Assembly (NCBI GenBank): GCA_951230915.1
Contig: OX579637.1
Span: 1,798,001 to 1,862,000, forward strand
Direction: 5' to 3'
DNA: 64,000 bases
Source of the DNA: Antitrichia curtipendula
Lineage: Eukaryota; Streptophyta; Bryopsida; Hypnales; Leucodontaceae
Below are positions 38,277-49,484 of this stretch, piece by piece. The notes beneath the pieces were generated by a model. That model was not told the DNA's origin. It ran no database searches and saw nothing but the letters and a program-made list of their open reading frames with translations. The first letter of the stretch is position 1. Each line of letters opens with the position of its first letter. Made by a program: the position numbers and the translations under genes.

Positions 38277-39214
38277 ATACTACACTTGGACTCGCGAACA
38301 CTTCTCGTGAAAGGTAGAGACTGAAGCTATTGTGAAACACCTTAATGAATTTGACCACATGTCTGTATTTGAGACTCTTCTCAGCTGAACATGGAGCTGA
38401 CGGGCTTCGCCAGCAGCCTTTGAAGCCGCGGAATCAAAAAACGACTACGCAATAATGCACACAAAAAACAAGAGCAAATTGTCGGGCAAACTTGAGCAAG
38501 AAGACCGCAAGTGGACGCTTGCTGCACACCACGCACCGCAGCCTAAACCTCGTGATTAGACGTCCTCGCAGTGCATCCCGCCGCAGTCGACCGTTTAAAA
38601 CTCCACTCGAATGTGGCTTCTCCCCAATCGCACTCCAATTACTTCGATTTGATGTCCGACGAGGGTGTTGAGTGCCTATACTCCCTACGACATGACCCCG
38701 CGCCTTTGCTCCCTACAATGCTCAAATTCCTGCAATTCCTGCAATTATAATACTTAAACCCTAACCCTGGAGCGCGGCTGAAACGACGACAAGAGACTCA
38801 CAAAAATCGAAAATTGCAGAAGCAGAAAGTTGGTAAGCTTGCGAAACACTATCACCGGCATGCGAGACGAGGGCAGAAGACTGTGAAACAGGCGTCCCCC
38901 CTACAGGTCCTGAAACTAGACCAACGTGGAGCCGTCTCGAATCTGAACCCTCAAACAACCGTACTGTCAGTCCGAGGGTAGCTTGCAAAACACAGAAGTA
39001 GCCTTCTAAACCCGGGACAGAAAAATAAGGAGATGACTTAGACCCCTCAAGTTATTATCCGTTCATCCGGAACAAGATTATTTGTTTTTGCCCACTCATG
39101 TTTCGTGTTGTTTGAAACTAAAATCATACTAGCGTTAGCGCACATTGGAATTCGTGCAATTTTTGGCACAGTTTTGTATCCATTTTCCTTCTACAAATTT
39201 TAGCGCAAATGCGA
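38277..39214. other. Upstream region of the Ulp1-like gene, no supported CDS
   Basis: Probably 5' untranslated and promoter sequence for the minus-strand gene, perhaps with an unrecognised first exon. It is GC-richer to about 39.0 kb. An open minus-strand segment at 38761-38988 (opening QATLGLTVRLFEGSDSRR) may be a first exon, but no splice chain could be confirmed. Confidence 0.4.
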
Positions 39215-40215
39215 TAAACCCTAAACAAATGTATTTCCCCCCAAATTTGGACAAAACATTTGCCCCCAAAACAAAATATAAATACATTTTCCCACAAAGC
39301 AGGGCAATACATTTGCTTAAAAAACATATAGAATTACATTTGCCCTACCAAATCGGGCAATACATTTGCCTCCCACAAAATATAAATACATTTGCCCCAC
39401 AAAACAGGGCAATACATTTGCCCAAAAAAATATAGAATTACAGTCCCCCCCCCAAAAAAGGGCCATACATCTGCTCCCCTCCAAAAGGCAATGCCCTAAA
39501 CCCAAAAAAATATAGAAATACATTTGCCCCCCAAAATAGGGCAATACACTGATCTTCCTCCCCCCCCAAAACATAAACCCATTTGTCATCCAAAAATAGG
39601 ACAAACCATTTGCCATGTTTAAAATACAAAAATACATTAGCCTCCAAAACAAGGGAATACATTTGCCCCCTTCATTTGGGCAATGCATTTGTCTTGCAAA
39701 AATATATTGATATAAATTTGCCACCACAAATAGGGCAATACATTTGCTCCCCCAAAATAGAAATACATTTGCCCTCCCAAATTGGTCAATACATTTGCCC
39801 ACGTACAAAATATAAATACATTTGCCCCACTAAACAAGGCAATACATTTTCCCCCAAAAAATATAGAATTACATTTCCCCCCCCCAAAAAGGGCCATACA
39901 TCTGCTCCCCCCCAAAAGGCAATGCCCTAAACCCAACAAAATATAGAAATAAATTTGTCCCCAAAAATAGAGCAATACACTGATTTCCCCCTAAAAAAAT
40001 ATAAATCCATATGTCACCCAAAACCACGGCAATACATTTGCCCTGTTTAATATACAAGATTACATTAGCCCCTTAAACAAGGGAATACATTTGCCCCCTT
40101 CTTTTGGGCACTGCATTTGCTCCAAAAAAATATAGATATAAATTTGCTACCAAAAATAGGAAAATACATTTGCTTCCAAAAAATAGAAATACATTTGCCC
40201 CCCAAGATAGGGCTA
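39215..40215. repeat. Minisatellite block 1 (AATACATTTGCCCC core)
   Basis: Dozens of degenerate units of about 20-30 bp built on AATACATTTGCCCC alternating with AAAATATAGAAAT. A longer period of about 430 bp is superimposed: the segment with AAAAGGCAATGCCCTAAACC recurs at about 39485 and 39915. Long open frames on the minus strand are by-products of the repeat. Confidence 0.85.
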
Positions 40216-40216
40216 T

Positions 40217-40456
40217 CTTGACCTAGACTATCATGATGTAAGGCAACTGACAAGAGATGTCCTGAGCAGTCTTGTAGACAAGTATTGTGGCTTTGATTTC
40301 ATTGTTGGTGGGAGCCCATGCAACAACTTCACTGGGAACAACCGTCACACGCGCATAGGACTGGACGGTGACCATTCCACTATGTTTTTTGAGTTCTCAC
40401 GTGTTGTTGCGACTATTCGTGAGCTCACCATTAAGTTACCAGAAAATCACCGGTGA
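40217..40456 (+). pseudogene. Captured fragment of a DRM-type cytosine-5 DNA methyltransferase
   Basis: Eighty codons starting right at the edge of the minisatellite: DVRQLTRDVLSSLVDKY, then CGFDFIVGGSPCNNF with the Pro-Cys catalytic dipeptide, TRIGLDGDHS, and MFFEFSRVV, ending at TGA. Plant DRM enzymes (de novo RNA-directed methylation) have GGSPCNN followed by a GL-GD-S-FFE block at their C-terminus, because their catalytic motifs are circularly permuted. Only this last part is present, joined to repeat DNA upstream, so it is a captured piece and not a working enzyme. Dnmt3 shares GGSPCN, but the residues after it fit DRM better. Confidence 0.75.
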
Positions 40457-40574
40457 TGAGGCATCAACACGGATAGCCAAATAGTGAACAATTGTAAAGT
40501 ATTGCTATTATCAGCAATGACATTCTACAACATTTTTGATATTGAATTTTGAATTTTCTTTTCCAACTTACAGA

Positions 40575-40881
40575 GTGAAGAAAAATGGTGTACCGTGATG
40601 TATGATCACTGCCTTGGATAGTCAGAAGGCAATGTACATCTCATTGTTTATGTGCATAGTATTCATAATAATGGAAAAAGAGCTCATTTAGTTGGTGGCA
40701 AGTATGAAAATATGGCACCATTGAATGCTCATCCTCACTCTGTTCCGCCTTTGTAAGAGTGTTCATACATGGCAGAAGTCGAGAGTCGAGAGTGCTTTCG
40801 AGATCTTATAGCTGCTGATTTCTCTGCCCTCCCATGCAAAGACCATTGCATTCTCCTATTGCAAAGTTCAAGGGTTTGCAT
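40575..40881 (+). pseudogene. Captured coding fragment, family unknown
   Basis: After a TTACAG acceptor-like site the frame SEEKWCTVMYDHCLG-stop-SEGNVHLIVYVHS continues through GGKYENMAPLNAHPHSVPPL-stop-ECSYMAEVESREC to TGA near 40880. The two interruptions are TAG (40619) and TAA (40754). The regular codon structure looks like a real exon. I do not recognise the protein. It lies between the two minisatellite blocks, next to the DRM fragment. Confidence 0.4.
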
Positions 40882-41020
40882 ATGACGATGGGTTGATCCT
40901 TACACCAAATAGGAGATGTTTGCTTTGCATATCTGTGCGCTAATTTTGCACTATCGAAGGTCAATGAGAAGCCCAGTCCCTAATAGTGTCAGGATATACG
41001 GTAAAATTGGTAAGACATGA

Positions 41021-42390
41021 ATGAATGTGCCGTGCATTTTACTGACGATTAAAGATCTCCTTCAACTTGAACGCCAATTTTCAGCTCTACAAATGAATGT
41101 CTTGACGTGTGAGATGCAGATTGTAGGCTTCAATTTTCATGTGCAGACTAGGTTTCTTAGTCACGATGTTGAGGAATCGATGGTGCCTTGGCTAGCGATG
41201 GATGAAAATGAACAGTGGATGAGAGTGGCAATTTCCCCTTAGTAAGCATGTTACCTGGAATTTTTCAGTTGTCAAAAAAGGTTCTGAAGTTTCTACGAAG
41301 CTATGTTTTCGGATTCTTTTGTGAGTGCCACTGCTGCTTTTTTTTTTTTATATTGGTATGCTGCCGAAGCTCATGGACGTGAAGTTTTAAAGCTTGTCTG
41401 ATGTATTTTTGCTGATCCATTCCCAGGTATTCATGGCAAATGGTTCGCAGGTTCTTACTGGATGTGGTGGTCGGAGCATGGGTGGAGCCGTTATGTCTTG
41501 TGGCATTTTTGTGGGGGGCCTTGGTGGCTATTAGGAGCATATTAACGTCCGGATGTTCATAACCATGCTCTACACATAAAAAGAAAAGCTTGCAGAAAGT
41601 GTTTTGAGTTTGTGAGTGAAATGAGTGCTTGTGTGGATGGTTGGTGGGACTTTGGATGCTCTAGGCATGGTGCGTTCACTGGAGATGTTGTTGTAGCAAG
41701 GGCAGGTGCAATAACCGGCTGCGAGATGTTGGTCACTTCTACACTGGTCTTTCTGCTCTCAAGCTAAGAAGATTAGAGATCTCACATTAGTAACTTGTGC
41801 ACTGTAAAATTGTTTTGTAGTATATTACTCTGGAGGAGGTTTTAGTAGCACCAGGTGCAAGAGAAATCAGTGGACACTGTGACACACAACGGAGGGTTAA
41901 TTGCTATATATATCCAGATTCTTGCCTCCGAGATTTGTCATGGCAATGTTCGTGTTGAAACAAAGAATGAAACTATTTATCTTGTCTGAGTATAATTATT
42001 TGGTTGACTACCTCGGTGATAGGTGTGTCATGTTTGATTTTTCCTTTATCGTTTTCCTGCTCTCATCTAGGCAACACACCTAATGGAAGGTACTCCTTCA
42101 GCCTCGAACAAAGTAGCCAGTCATGCCATTTCAAGTAGGTAATAAACTGTTTTTTTAATTTTTTTCCTTTATGTTCCAGCAATGGCATTATCTGCACAGT
42201 GACTCAAAATTTGTCACCCTCACCTGTTCCTTATTGATTACAGATGTACATCAACAGATTTGATGTTTCATGCATGTAACTGCCAATCATATCTTGGTTT
42301 TATGAACCATCCGATCTGTAGATGTGGATGTGTAATGAAGGAAGAACTCAAAGGTAGAAAGTAAAAGAAGTTGCAATTTGGGTGTAGTTA
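41021..42390 (+). other. Further captured or decayed sequence between the minisatellite blocks
   Basis: An open segment at 41021-41242 (LTIKDLLQLERQFSALQMNV ... WLAMDENEQWMRVAI) ends at a GTAAGC donor-like site. Glycine-rich reading (SCGIFVGGLGGY) follows near 41.50 kb, and a Cys/Trp-rich stretch (SACVDGWWDFGCSRHG) near 41.65 kb. None is identifiable. They may be exons of one captured host gene. Confidence 0.3.
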
Positions 42391-42399
42391 GAATTCATT

Positions 42400-43960
42400 T
42401 GTCATCCAACCAATAAATCCACTTGTCATCCAAAAATAGGACAATACATTTGCCCTGTTTAAAATACAAAAATACATTAGCCTCTAAAACAGGGGGAATA
42501 CATTTGCCTCCTTCATTTGGGCAATGCATTTGCCTTGCAAAAATATATTGATATAAATTTGCCACCACAAATAGGGCAATACATTTGCTCCCCCAAAATA
42601 GAAATACATTTGCCCTCCCAAATTGGTCAATACATTTGCCCACCTACAAAATATAAATACATTTGCCCCACAAAACAGGGCAATACATTTTCCCCCAAAA
42701 AATATAGAATTACATTTCTCCCCCCAAAAAAGGGCCATACATTTGCTCCCCTCCAGAAGGCAATGCCCTAAACCCAAAAAAATATAGAAATAATTTTGTC
42801 CCCAAAAATAGGGCAATACACTGATTTCCCCCCCAAAAAATATAAATTCATATGTCACCCAAAACCACGGCAATACATTTGCCCTGTTTAACATACAAGA
42901 ATACATTAGCCCCCTAAACAAGGGAATACAATTGCCCCCTTCTTTTGGGCACTGCATTTGCTCCAAAAAAATATAGATATAAATTTGCCACCAAAAATAG
43001 GGAAATACATTTGCTTCCAAAAAATAGAAATACATTTGCCCCCCAAAATAGGGCAATACACTGATCTCCCCCCCCCAAAAAAAACATAAACCCATTTGTC
43101 ATCCAAAAATAGGACAATACATTTGCCCTGTTTAAAATACAAAAATACATTAGCCTCCAAAACAGGGGGAATACATTTGCCTCCTTCATTTGGACAATGC
43201 ATTTGCCTTGCAAAAATATATTGATATACATTTGCCACCACAAATAGGGCAATACATTTGCTCCCCCAAAATAGAAATACATTTCCCACCTATAAAATAT
43301 AAATACATTTGCCCTGTTTAACATACAAGAATACATTAGCCCCCTAAACAAGGGAATACATTTGCCCCCTTCTTTTGGGCACTGCATTTGCTCCAAAAAA
43401 ATATAGATATAAATTTGCCACCAAAAATAGAGAAATACATTTGCTTCCAAAAAATAGAAATACATTTGCCCCCCAAGATAGGGCAATACATTGATCTCCC
43501 CCCCCTCCCAAAATATAAACCCATTTGTCATCCAAAAATAGGACAATACATTTGCCCTGTTTAAAATACAAAAATACATTAGCCTCCAAAACAGGGGAAT
43601 ACATTTGCCCCCTTCTTTTGAGCAATGCATTTGCCCCCTTCATTTTGGCAATGCATTTGGCCCCCAAAAATCTAAACCCTAAACTTGCCACCAACATTAG
43701 GGCAATACATTTGCTCCCAAAAAATAGAAACACATTTACCCCCCAAAATAGGGCAATACCTAAAAGCAAAAAATTTAAATACATTTGCCCCCCAAAAAAT
43801 ATTAATGCATTTGCCCCTCAAAACAGGGCAATGCATTTGCCCAAAACAAATATACAAATAAATTTACCCCCCAACAAGGGGCAATACATTTGTCTCCAAA
43901 AAATAGAAATAAATTTATCCCCGAAATAAGACAATACATTTGCCCAAAAAAAAAACCTAA
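42400..43960. repeat. Minisatellite block 2 (AATACATTTGCCCC core)
   Basis: Same unit and orientation as block 1. The long period is again visible: TTTTGGGCACTGCATTTGCTCC recurs at about 42944 and 43370 (426 bp apart), and the CAATGCCCTAAACCC segment of block 1 recurs at about 42760. The two blocks appear to be one array split by, or duplicated around, the captured DNA at 40.2-42.4 kb. Confidence 0.85.
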
Positions 43961-44180
43961 ACCGAAAATTAAACCTTTTTTCTATTATTATTTTCCTGTA
44001 TATGTTGAATTGAAGTCGTTACCATAGAAAATTAGATTTAAACCTGAAAGTTTTTCGCTGCAAATATTTAAATTTCAAAAATGTTATGTATGAAGGTCAA
44101 CCCTAAACCAAAAAATTCAATTGAAATGCACATATTTTGCATTTCTACATAATCAATGTTTTTGAACAAATTCCAATTGC

Positions 44181-44553
44181 ACCCTAGAAATTGCCTAGAG
44201 TCCAAGCAGTCCTAACCCTAGCCGCCACCCTGAAAACCCTAAAATTGTTGAACCCTGCCCCGAAACAGAAGGCGGCACGAAACACGAGGACACATTAATA
44301 TGGGTATGCGTCATGGGTCATGCATGTGGGCATACGGCATGCGACATGGATTATGGGTCAGCGCTGAAACATTGAAACTGAAACACTGTTGAATTACCTG
44401 CTGGAGTTACTGCGGGGGGTAAAAAATCTGGAGCGTGTGAATGTCAGGGTGGACAAAGTCGGGCCACAGCCCGAGGTTGCTTTGGCCAGCAGGAGCCAGA
44501 AGGTGGCAGGAAGTAATGAGCCGCTATTAGAGGTGTGAGAAATAGTGTGACCC
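44181..44553 (-). repeat. MULE right terminal inverted repeat (373 bp)
   Basis: Reverse-complement partner of 23297-23676. The outer end reads AGTGTGACCC, directly followed by the target duplication. Differences from the left copy are single bases plus one missing 7-bp unit. Confidence 0.9.
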
Positions 44554-44563
44554 CCCAACTCCC
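44554..44563. other. Right 10-bp target-site duplication of the MULE
   Basis: CCCAACTCCC, identical to 23287-23296. The interrupted transposase frame continues directly after it. Confidence 0.9.
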
Positions 44564-45288
44564 ACGTATTGCGGTAAAAATGAAGAGTATAGGAGTAAGC
44601 GAGAGGTGATGGCGGACTTTTGGTTATGTGGAGATGACATTGAACGATGTCTTAAAGGAACCAAGCGCAAGTAGGTTATTGATTGGCCTGAGGTGCTGGA
44701 TGTGTGGCCTAATCTAACAGGGACCAATTTCATTCGAGAAGAAATAATTTTTCTACAATATGCTGGATTTTGTCTGCAAGAGCAACCTACATTGTCACCA
44801 CATCGCCTTTTCAGCATGTCAAAGATTTTTGAGAGCGTTCTATATGATCAACCGCCACCATTAAATCCGGATTTGTATCCAACAGGGAGGAACAACCGCA
44901 AGATACACCGAATTGCAAATGCTCCAACATCGAAACAACGGAACAAGTGGGAGAGTGTATGTAACATTCAAGGACAAATTCTAGGAGTGACATTGCTTCC
45001 TTTTCTAGGGCTCGGTGCAATTGTGTCGCTTGAGACCAGGGCAAACCACAACATAAATGTGTATTGAGTTACAGTTGGTATATTCCCCACATGCACATGC
45101 CCGGACTTTATGAGTATGCTATTCGAGGTCATCAACAATATGTGAACTTCAAGCACTTGTACTACCTATACCATTACTTTTGCAAGATGGACATCCATGA
45201 AAATAAATTCATATATGTGCCAAATTGTAGCTTCAACAAGTTGAAGGTACTCTTAGTTCAAGCGGGGATCATCACTATTTCAAAATAG
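44564..45288 (+). pseudogene. 3' part of the SWIM-type transposase gene
   Basis: Taking out the MULE and one copy of the 10-bp duplication joins 23296 to 44564 without changing frame: ...KGTPTP then TYCGKNEEYRSKREVMADFW. One in-frame TAG follows at 44672-44674 (after KGTKRK), then an open stretch to 45064. After TGA and frame slips, FPTCTCPDFMSM and YVNFKHLYYLYHYF form a SWIM-type zinc finger (C-x-C ... x-H, with the second cysteine apparently lost). In MULE/FAR1-like proteins this finger sits C-terminal to the catalytic core, which fits the order seen here. Confidence 0.65.
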
Positions 45289-45499
45289 ATAGTGGCACAA
45301 TTTTTTATGTGTTTTATTTATATTGTATTAATCTATATTTATTACGGTTGAAATGATTTGAAGCTTATGGAATGGAAAATGCCAATGCATTCATGAAGTT
45401 TGAGAGTATGTCTCATTAGTCAAATGTTTTGATGTTAGATGGTATGAATGCCTATAAACTACAATTGTGACTTTTAATGAAGTAATATACAAATAAATA

Positions 45500-45860
45500 T
45501 GAAATTTATTTTCTTTCTTTCATTTTTTTGTCCATTTTTGTCTTTTTTTGTCCAATTTGGCTTTTTTTGTCCGTTTTTCTTTTTCATTTAAAAAAAATTC
45601 TCCCATGTTTCTTGTTTACTTATCCATTTTTTGCACTCTTTCTTTACATTTTTTTTCATTTTATGTCATTCACTTTCCATCATTTTTTTTTCATTTTTTT
45701 CCTAATGTTATTTCAATCAATTTTCATTTTCATATACAATATTTTTGTCCTTTTCTTTCTCTTACTTTCCATTTTTTTTTTTTTAATTTTCTAGAATTTT
45801 CATTTTTATAGTTTTGGAGGACATCTTCTCTATTTTTATTTTTTTTCCCCTAAGAGTGGT
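45500..45860. repeat. T-rich low-complexity tract
   Basis: Runs of TTTTTT with TCCATTTTT words. The open frames here encode only Phe/Leu/Ser and are artefacts. The following interval to 46550 is AT-rich with no gene. Confidence 0.75.
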
Positions 45861-46551
45861 CACTTCTTTAGGTTGGAGTATATTTGCGAGAGGTCCATGA
45901 GACTATAAGTTGATGGCCGGATTCAAATTCCTCAAGGCCCCGAGTGAAGGCAATTGGTGCAGTTTCTATATTGAATTTGCTATTAGGAATTAATGTAGAA
46001 TAGTTGTACTAGAGAGTATGTCATATCAACATTATATTCATAAAAATGGAGGGTTAGGTGCCTCTCAAAATAGTCTTAGGTATTTGAAGACACCACAAGT
46101 GACTTGCATGGGCTCTAATTTAGCTCAAAAATTGCTCAATTAATTACTCTAAATCAGCAATTTCCATTAAAATGAGAGCCATGCAAATAGCAAACGCCTT
46201 CCAACAAATGTTTTTATGTTCTATGTCAAACATTTTATGTGTTCCGAAAACAACGTACTCATAAAATACAATAGAAAATACATGAATACAATATATGGAT
46301 TGCACTTGTAATATATATATGGCAAATGTATCACCAAAACATGAAATATCTACTATAAATCTATATTTATGAATTCTACTCTTAAAAATAAATTGTTTAC
46401 TGTTTCAAAAAACAAAATCCAAATGCCCACATTCATAAGAACACAAAATGATGTCTTTCACGTGTATCCAAAAGCATATTGTAGACATACAAATGAAAAC
46501 TAATACACTACTGTAATCCCTATGGTAACAACATAATGAGCTCCTATCCAA

Positions 46552-48383
46552 TCACGACTGTGCTAAAGACTAAGGATTTTCAGCCAAACTGTACTTGATG
46601 ATTTCAATTTGAATAGCAGGAATCTTCATTGTACAGTCACCAGTTTCCTTTTGGATCCTAGACTTCCACGTTGTCATAATAGCATCTGTGTGCTGCCAAA
46701 GTGGCGGTTCCGTTTCATCAATCCTCCAACGTAGACCTCTTTCGCTGTCCCATCCAGTGTAGAAGTTTTGAATATCATCATCTATTGCTGTTGGACAGAA
46801 ATATTGAATGAGCACGAAATTTGGATGTAGTGGATCTCTGTGAGGATGAGACAACGCCCTTGCAATCCACACTGGATGCAAGTCATTCTCCGCAGGAACA
46901 ATCGCCACAAAATACCCTTCAAATAGATCTCGACCTACCCTGAAGGACGGTTGTGGCCGACCACTCAATGGCCCAACGTATGCATCATCCTCTTCAAACA
47001 CTTCACGATCCTTGCCGTCTTTGTCTAATTCATCCATCCGAGTTGCTTGAATACGACTAGTTGGCCAAAAACCATTCTTTAAAATAGTAGAATTTGGTAG
47101 CGGTTCTTGAAGTGCTACCTTCACATCATGCCAATAGTGCACTATATGCTCCAATCGTCTTCGGCATTCCCTAGTGCGGTCTTTGCTGCACAAATCGTCC
47201 CAGTATTTAATAAACCCGGATATGCCCTTCAAGATGTCCCCTCCATCTTTCACTGAACTTGGCAAAACTATCGACAATATTCCACAGGGCCATAAACTTT
47301 TCTCCTCTAAATCCTCGTGCCATATTTTCAAACTGCAACCTGCGCCTTTGGGCAACCAGTCCAAGTCCGTGCACTTCAATTTGTACTTCATGACGGGACA
47401 ACCAACTGAATCAAGGTAGAACTTCACTTGCTGGGGCTTTGTGTGCCCAACTATGATATCACTGCCGTCCAGAAATGACCCTTCAATAAAAGCCTTAAAA
47501 TCAGGCACCTCTTCTATAAGGTGAGGGATAGTGGGAATGGATTCCACATCCATGAACAACTTCATAAGCGCAGGAATACTAAGGAAATTCTCCTTCTTCA
47601 ACAACTTGCTCCATCTTCCAAAGAGTGCATCAATGTCGTCATGAGTATGATCCACAATCATGAAGTTCACATACACTTCACGAAAAATCTTGTTTGCAAC
47701 CAGTAGAGACCAATAGCAATAAACATATCTATTCTTGTTGTCCCCAGTGGCATTGTCCATTTGCAAATTCAAGATGGGCGGCAAAGGCATAGCTGGAACC
47801 AAATTCTCTGGTGGTGGGGGTAGTGAGGCTTCACAAGCCTCCGCACCCTTCAACAATGCCTTTGACAATTTGGACAACCCTGCCCCTACAAACAATTGCC
47901 GAGAAGAAGACTTGGGCGGCAATTCCAAATCTTGCAACAACTTTGCCATGGAGCCAATGGTACAGTTCAAATCGTGGGAAAACATATCCAAGCCATAATG
48001 CGCATATCGAACATCACCATGACCATGCGCAATCATGCCAGTCACAGAAATAGGCAATTTTACAAGCCCATCGAATTCTTTAGTCTTGTAAGAGAAGACC
48101 GGAGATGCAGTTTTGGAATGGTCCATCTTGTCATGCATGATCATCAAACACTCATGTAGAAAACTATGCGACTGGTAACGATTCGCATAATATAGTTCCC
48201 TGTGTGCTCAAGCAATAGCCAAGTGTCTGTCTAGCCTCCTTGCCCATTTGAGAGTGCTCTGAGATCCAGCAAAGCAACCCTTCTAGAGCTCTTTTAATTT
48301 GTCACAAACTGAATACCAAGCAAAGTTATCTCCAGGTTTCTTGACCTCGTACTCTAGAAACTTTGAGGACCTAATCTTGCTCA
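46552..48383 (-). pseudogene. 3' part of a DUF7869-like transposon gene
   Basis: A 525-residue open frame (48147-46570), preceded in frame by about 78 codons up to 48383 that contain TAG (48283) and TGA (48208). The centre reads LQMDNATGDNKNRY and FMIVDHTHDDIDALFGRWS, about 40 residues apart. These resemble the D-NKN-R and GHTH-DID boxes of the DUF7869 family, which is linked to plant DNA transposons and thought to have an integrase-like core. The segment MIMHDKMDHSKTASP lies N-terminal to them. The ORF stops at TAG (46570) with TGA five codons further on at 46552. Its 5' part is in the inverted spacer at 52968-53972; the 3.42-kb element A separates the two. Function is inferred from motif layout only. 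Confidence 0.6.
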
Positions 48384-48388
48384 AGTTC
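48384..48388. other. 5-bp flank AGTTC, outer side of element A
   Basis: AGTTC precedes element A. Its partner is not at the other end of A but at 53968-53972 (GAACT, the reverse complement), next to element B. This swap is the key sign of spacer inversion. Confidence 0.8.
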
Positions 48389-49484
48389 TGTCGCACGCGT
48401 AGTTAGCGCGTAAGTATCTTTAACACAAAAATGTGGTAAAATGACACGAGTTATCATCCCAGGGAATTCTAGTATGTTGCTGCAAGTTTTGGGTATCCGG
48501 ATCACTTCCAAAAACACCCCAAGCAATCCGTACACTCTATTGCTATCTTCCGGAAACTAGTATTTTCCGGATTCCAATCCGGTTCCGCCCTATTCCGGAT
48601 TCCGGTTCCAACTCTCTCAAGTAACTGGTTTTAGATACCCCTGTTTCACCCTCAGGGGGTCCACTATTGATCTTTCCGAGGAGCAGGGACTCGCCACTCT
48701 TGGTTCACACTCTCTATCCGTAACAAACAAAACAAAACACCCAAGAATTATACAGTAATAGCAAAGGGAGAATCCGTACCCTCACAATCTTCCAGATGAC
48801 GTATCCGGAAAGTAGGTCACACAGGGCCCGGTTAGATCCACCTTACTACAACGACAGATCCAGACTTTCCGGATTGTAGTGCTGACTTTGTATCTCTCGA
48901 GTGCTCCAGAGGTTGGCAGACCTTCCGATGGCTGGGATAATTCCTCAGGCGGTTGCTTATCTCCGCACAGAATCCTCCCTGGACTTCCGGACTCGCACCC
49001 TCACCCGTAACAGGCTTCCACCGGATCACCGTTCCAGCAATTTAAAGGCACCATGCACAGCTCCTCATTCACACATCTAAAGCTCTTCCGTCACAGCATA
49101 TGTATCCGTCAACCCAAGAATCCGGACTCCCTCTCACACACTCACTCACAAACCAGTGTACGACTCAATCATCAACGCGATACGCAAAGAGATGATCAAA
49201 TTGATCTCCGGTAAGCTTCGATTAAATGACAAGAAAGGGAATGACAGGCCAACAAGCCGGCCTGCCCTTAAAAGCAAACAAAAAGCGGCCAAAAGGCCCA
49301 CACAAAACCCGGCCAACGGCCAACTAAAAATCCGGCTAACGGTCCTAATAACCGTTCCGGCAAAACCGGAAAGCCGCTTGACAGCCTAAAAGTCCGGAAC
49401 TAGGGGCCCACAGTCCGGGTTACCCGTTTCCGGAAATAACTAATAAGTCAAAATCCTAACTAAAAAGACACCCATCCGCACTAG

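Larger units (their letters stand above)
23297..44553. mobile_element. 21.26-kb MULE transposon with Ulp1-like gene and captured sequences
   Basis: Bounded by long terminal inverted repeats that both begin GGGTCACACTATTTCTCACA and flanked by the perfect 10-bp duplication CCCAACTCCC. It contains a SWIM-domain MULE transposase (24325-28206, plus), a large Ulp1-type protease gene (32596-38.3 kb, minus), subterminal repeats, two minisatellite blocks and captured gene pieces between them. MULEs carrying Ulp1-like peptidases are known in plants (the Kaonashi type). This one is unusually large. Its ORFs are free of frameshifts and are interrupted only by TAG, and the repeats differ at few positions, so it looks young. 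It sits inside the reading frame of an older transposase. Confidence 0.9.

Noticed and set aside
39124..43857. Long minus-strand open frames with repeated GGKCIALF / NVFLYF-like segments (and plus-strand partners)
   Set aside because: They follow the minisatellite unit exactly and overlap in several frames; the repetition comes from the DNA repeat, not from a membrane protein gene.
39215..43960. CRISPR-like regular repeats
   Set aside because: Units are degenerate, contiguous and without unique spacers; the genome is eukaryotic.
45528..45811. Phe/Leu-rich ORFs of 87-88 codons
   Set aside because: They lie in a T-rich low-complexity tract and have no protein-like composition.
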